Of a DNA stretch of 64,000 bases, positions 63,418 to 64,000 are shown piece by piece (position 1 is the first letter of the stretch; every line of letters begins with the position of its first letter). The stretch covers positions 9,805,170 to 9,869,169 of the forward strand of contig NC_134775.1 in the NCBI RefSeq assembly GCF_050436995.1, written 5' to 3'. The DNA is from Anticarsia gemmatalis (Eukaryota > Arthropoda > Insecta > Lepidoptera > Erebidae). Under the pieces are notes generated by a model that did no database searches, had not been told where the DNA came from, and worked only from the letters and a program-made list of their open reading frames with translations. The position numbers and the translations under genes were made by a program.

Positions 63418-64000
63418 TTTTAATAAAAATACGCTTATTGTGACGTAACTATAAAAGATAGAGACATGCTGTTGCGACATTTTTTGTAGACAGTGATGTG
63501 TCCTGAAAAATTGTAATACATCATTTTGTTCTATCATTAATAGTTTTCGCAGCGCACGCGATTGAAAGAAGTTTTTGTTAATTATTTTACACCTTGAACC
63601 TTTAAATGAATCATAGGCTATTTTACTCGGGAATAGTTTAGCTTGCCAACGGTGAAAGAATTTTTAAATCGGTCCAGTAGTTTCGGAGCCTATTCAATGC
63701 AAACAAACAAAAAATCAAACATTTCCTCTTTATAATATTATATATAGGTATATTAATAGACTAGCTGACCCGTGCGGCTCCGCTCGCGTGAATTTCGTAC
63801 TGTTGCTTATTCGTTTGAGCACGCGAATTGCGAAGCACTCGATACACCTACACATAAAAATGCTAACAACTCTTTTGTCATCTAATGGTTATTTACGAAA
63901 GGGACCCGAAAGGCACACAATGTGACACAGGCTCGTCTGTATCCGTAGCAGTTTACAGTGTAAAATATAATACCTTATAATAGACTGACCATTGCTTACC
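63418..64000. repeat. Repeat tract with a further Helitron-like terminus
   Basis: 63620-63760 has TTTTTAAATCGGTCCAGTAG and TTTCCTCTTTATAATATTA, common words of lepidopteran dispersed repeats. At about 63763 a new unit starts CTAGCTGACCCGTGCGGCTC and runs off the window. No gene. Confidence 0.55.

Overview
The window looks like nuclear DNA of a moth or butterfly (Lepidoptera). It is AT-rich, has GT..AG introns, and is made almost entirely of transposable elements of types common in Lepidoptera. The evidence is family resemblance, not a species match. I found no convincing single-copy host gene. The closest is a decayed Cys-pair-rich reading frame at 50.1-52.2 kb, which may itself be repetitive.

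Layout. 0.05-6.8 kb: BEL/Pao LTR retrotransposon with an env domain, both LTRs missing. 6.8-8.1 kb: LINE-like ORF1 (minus) split by a 5S-rRNA-like SINE with a 17-bp target duplication. 8.1-12.7 kb: Ty3/gypsy element (minus) with mutated protease and RT active sites. 14.1-15.5 kb: Helitron-like repeat and a long-TIR MITE. 15.86-19.93 kb: DNA transposon 'K' (TSD ATAT) with a spliced, broken transposase. 20.3-22.5 kb: three-level nest (GC-rich MITE in Tc1 in SINE). 24.1-30.3 kb: a complete Ty3/gypsy element 'A' with identical 205-bp LTRs. 30.3-39.3 kb: decayed errantivirus 'B' (gag remnant, pol, env) holding a 1.9-kb hAT-like insertion. 39.3-41.6 kb: LINE ORF1/endonuclease broken by a tRNA-derived SINE and a Helitron-like copy; elements A and B probably lie in its 5' leader. 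42.4-46.9 kb: degenerate Ty3 element 'C' with a 71-bp tandem array. 47.2-50.1 kb: 5' part of errantivirus 'D' (minus: LTR, repeat-bearing leader, gag, protease). 50.1-53.4 kb: Cys-rich pseudogene, Helitron-like copies, SINE, LINE tail, piggyBac-like MITE. 53.5-57.6 kb: LINE endonuclease interrupted by transposon 'E', a relative of K with the same ATAT duplication. 57.77-61.83 kb: PIF/Harbinger element 'F', apparently complete, inserted in another LINE endonuclease. 62.47-63.42 kb: a 0.94-kb foldback structure.

How it works together. Order of events can be read from the nesting. LINE fragments are the oldest layer. DNA transposons K, E, F and the hAT-like element landed in older repeats, and coding-frame continuity gives the exact target duplications for E and F. 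Element A is the youngest because its LTRs are identical. The two most self-sufficient elements are A (small myristoyl/TM-like ORF, gag, pol with DD, DDE and PR motifs intact) and F (two-exon DDE transposase plus three-exon MADF protein, on opposite strands and threaded through each other's introns).

The most unusual items are the K/E transposon family, the 20-codon tandem repeat inside the RT of A, the interleaved antisense genes of F, the 5S-like SINE family, and the repeat array in the leader of errantivirus D.
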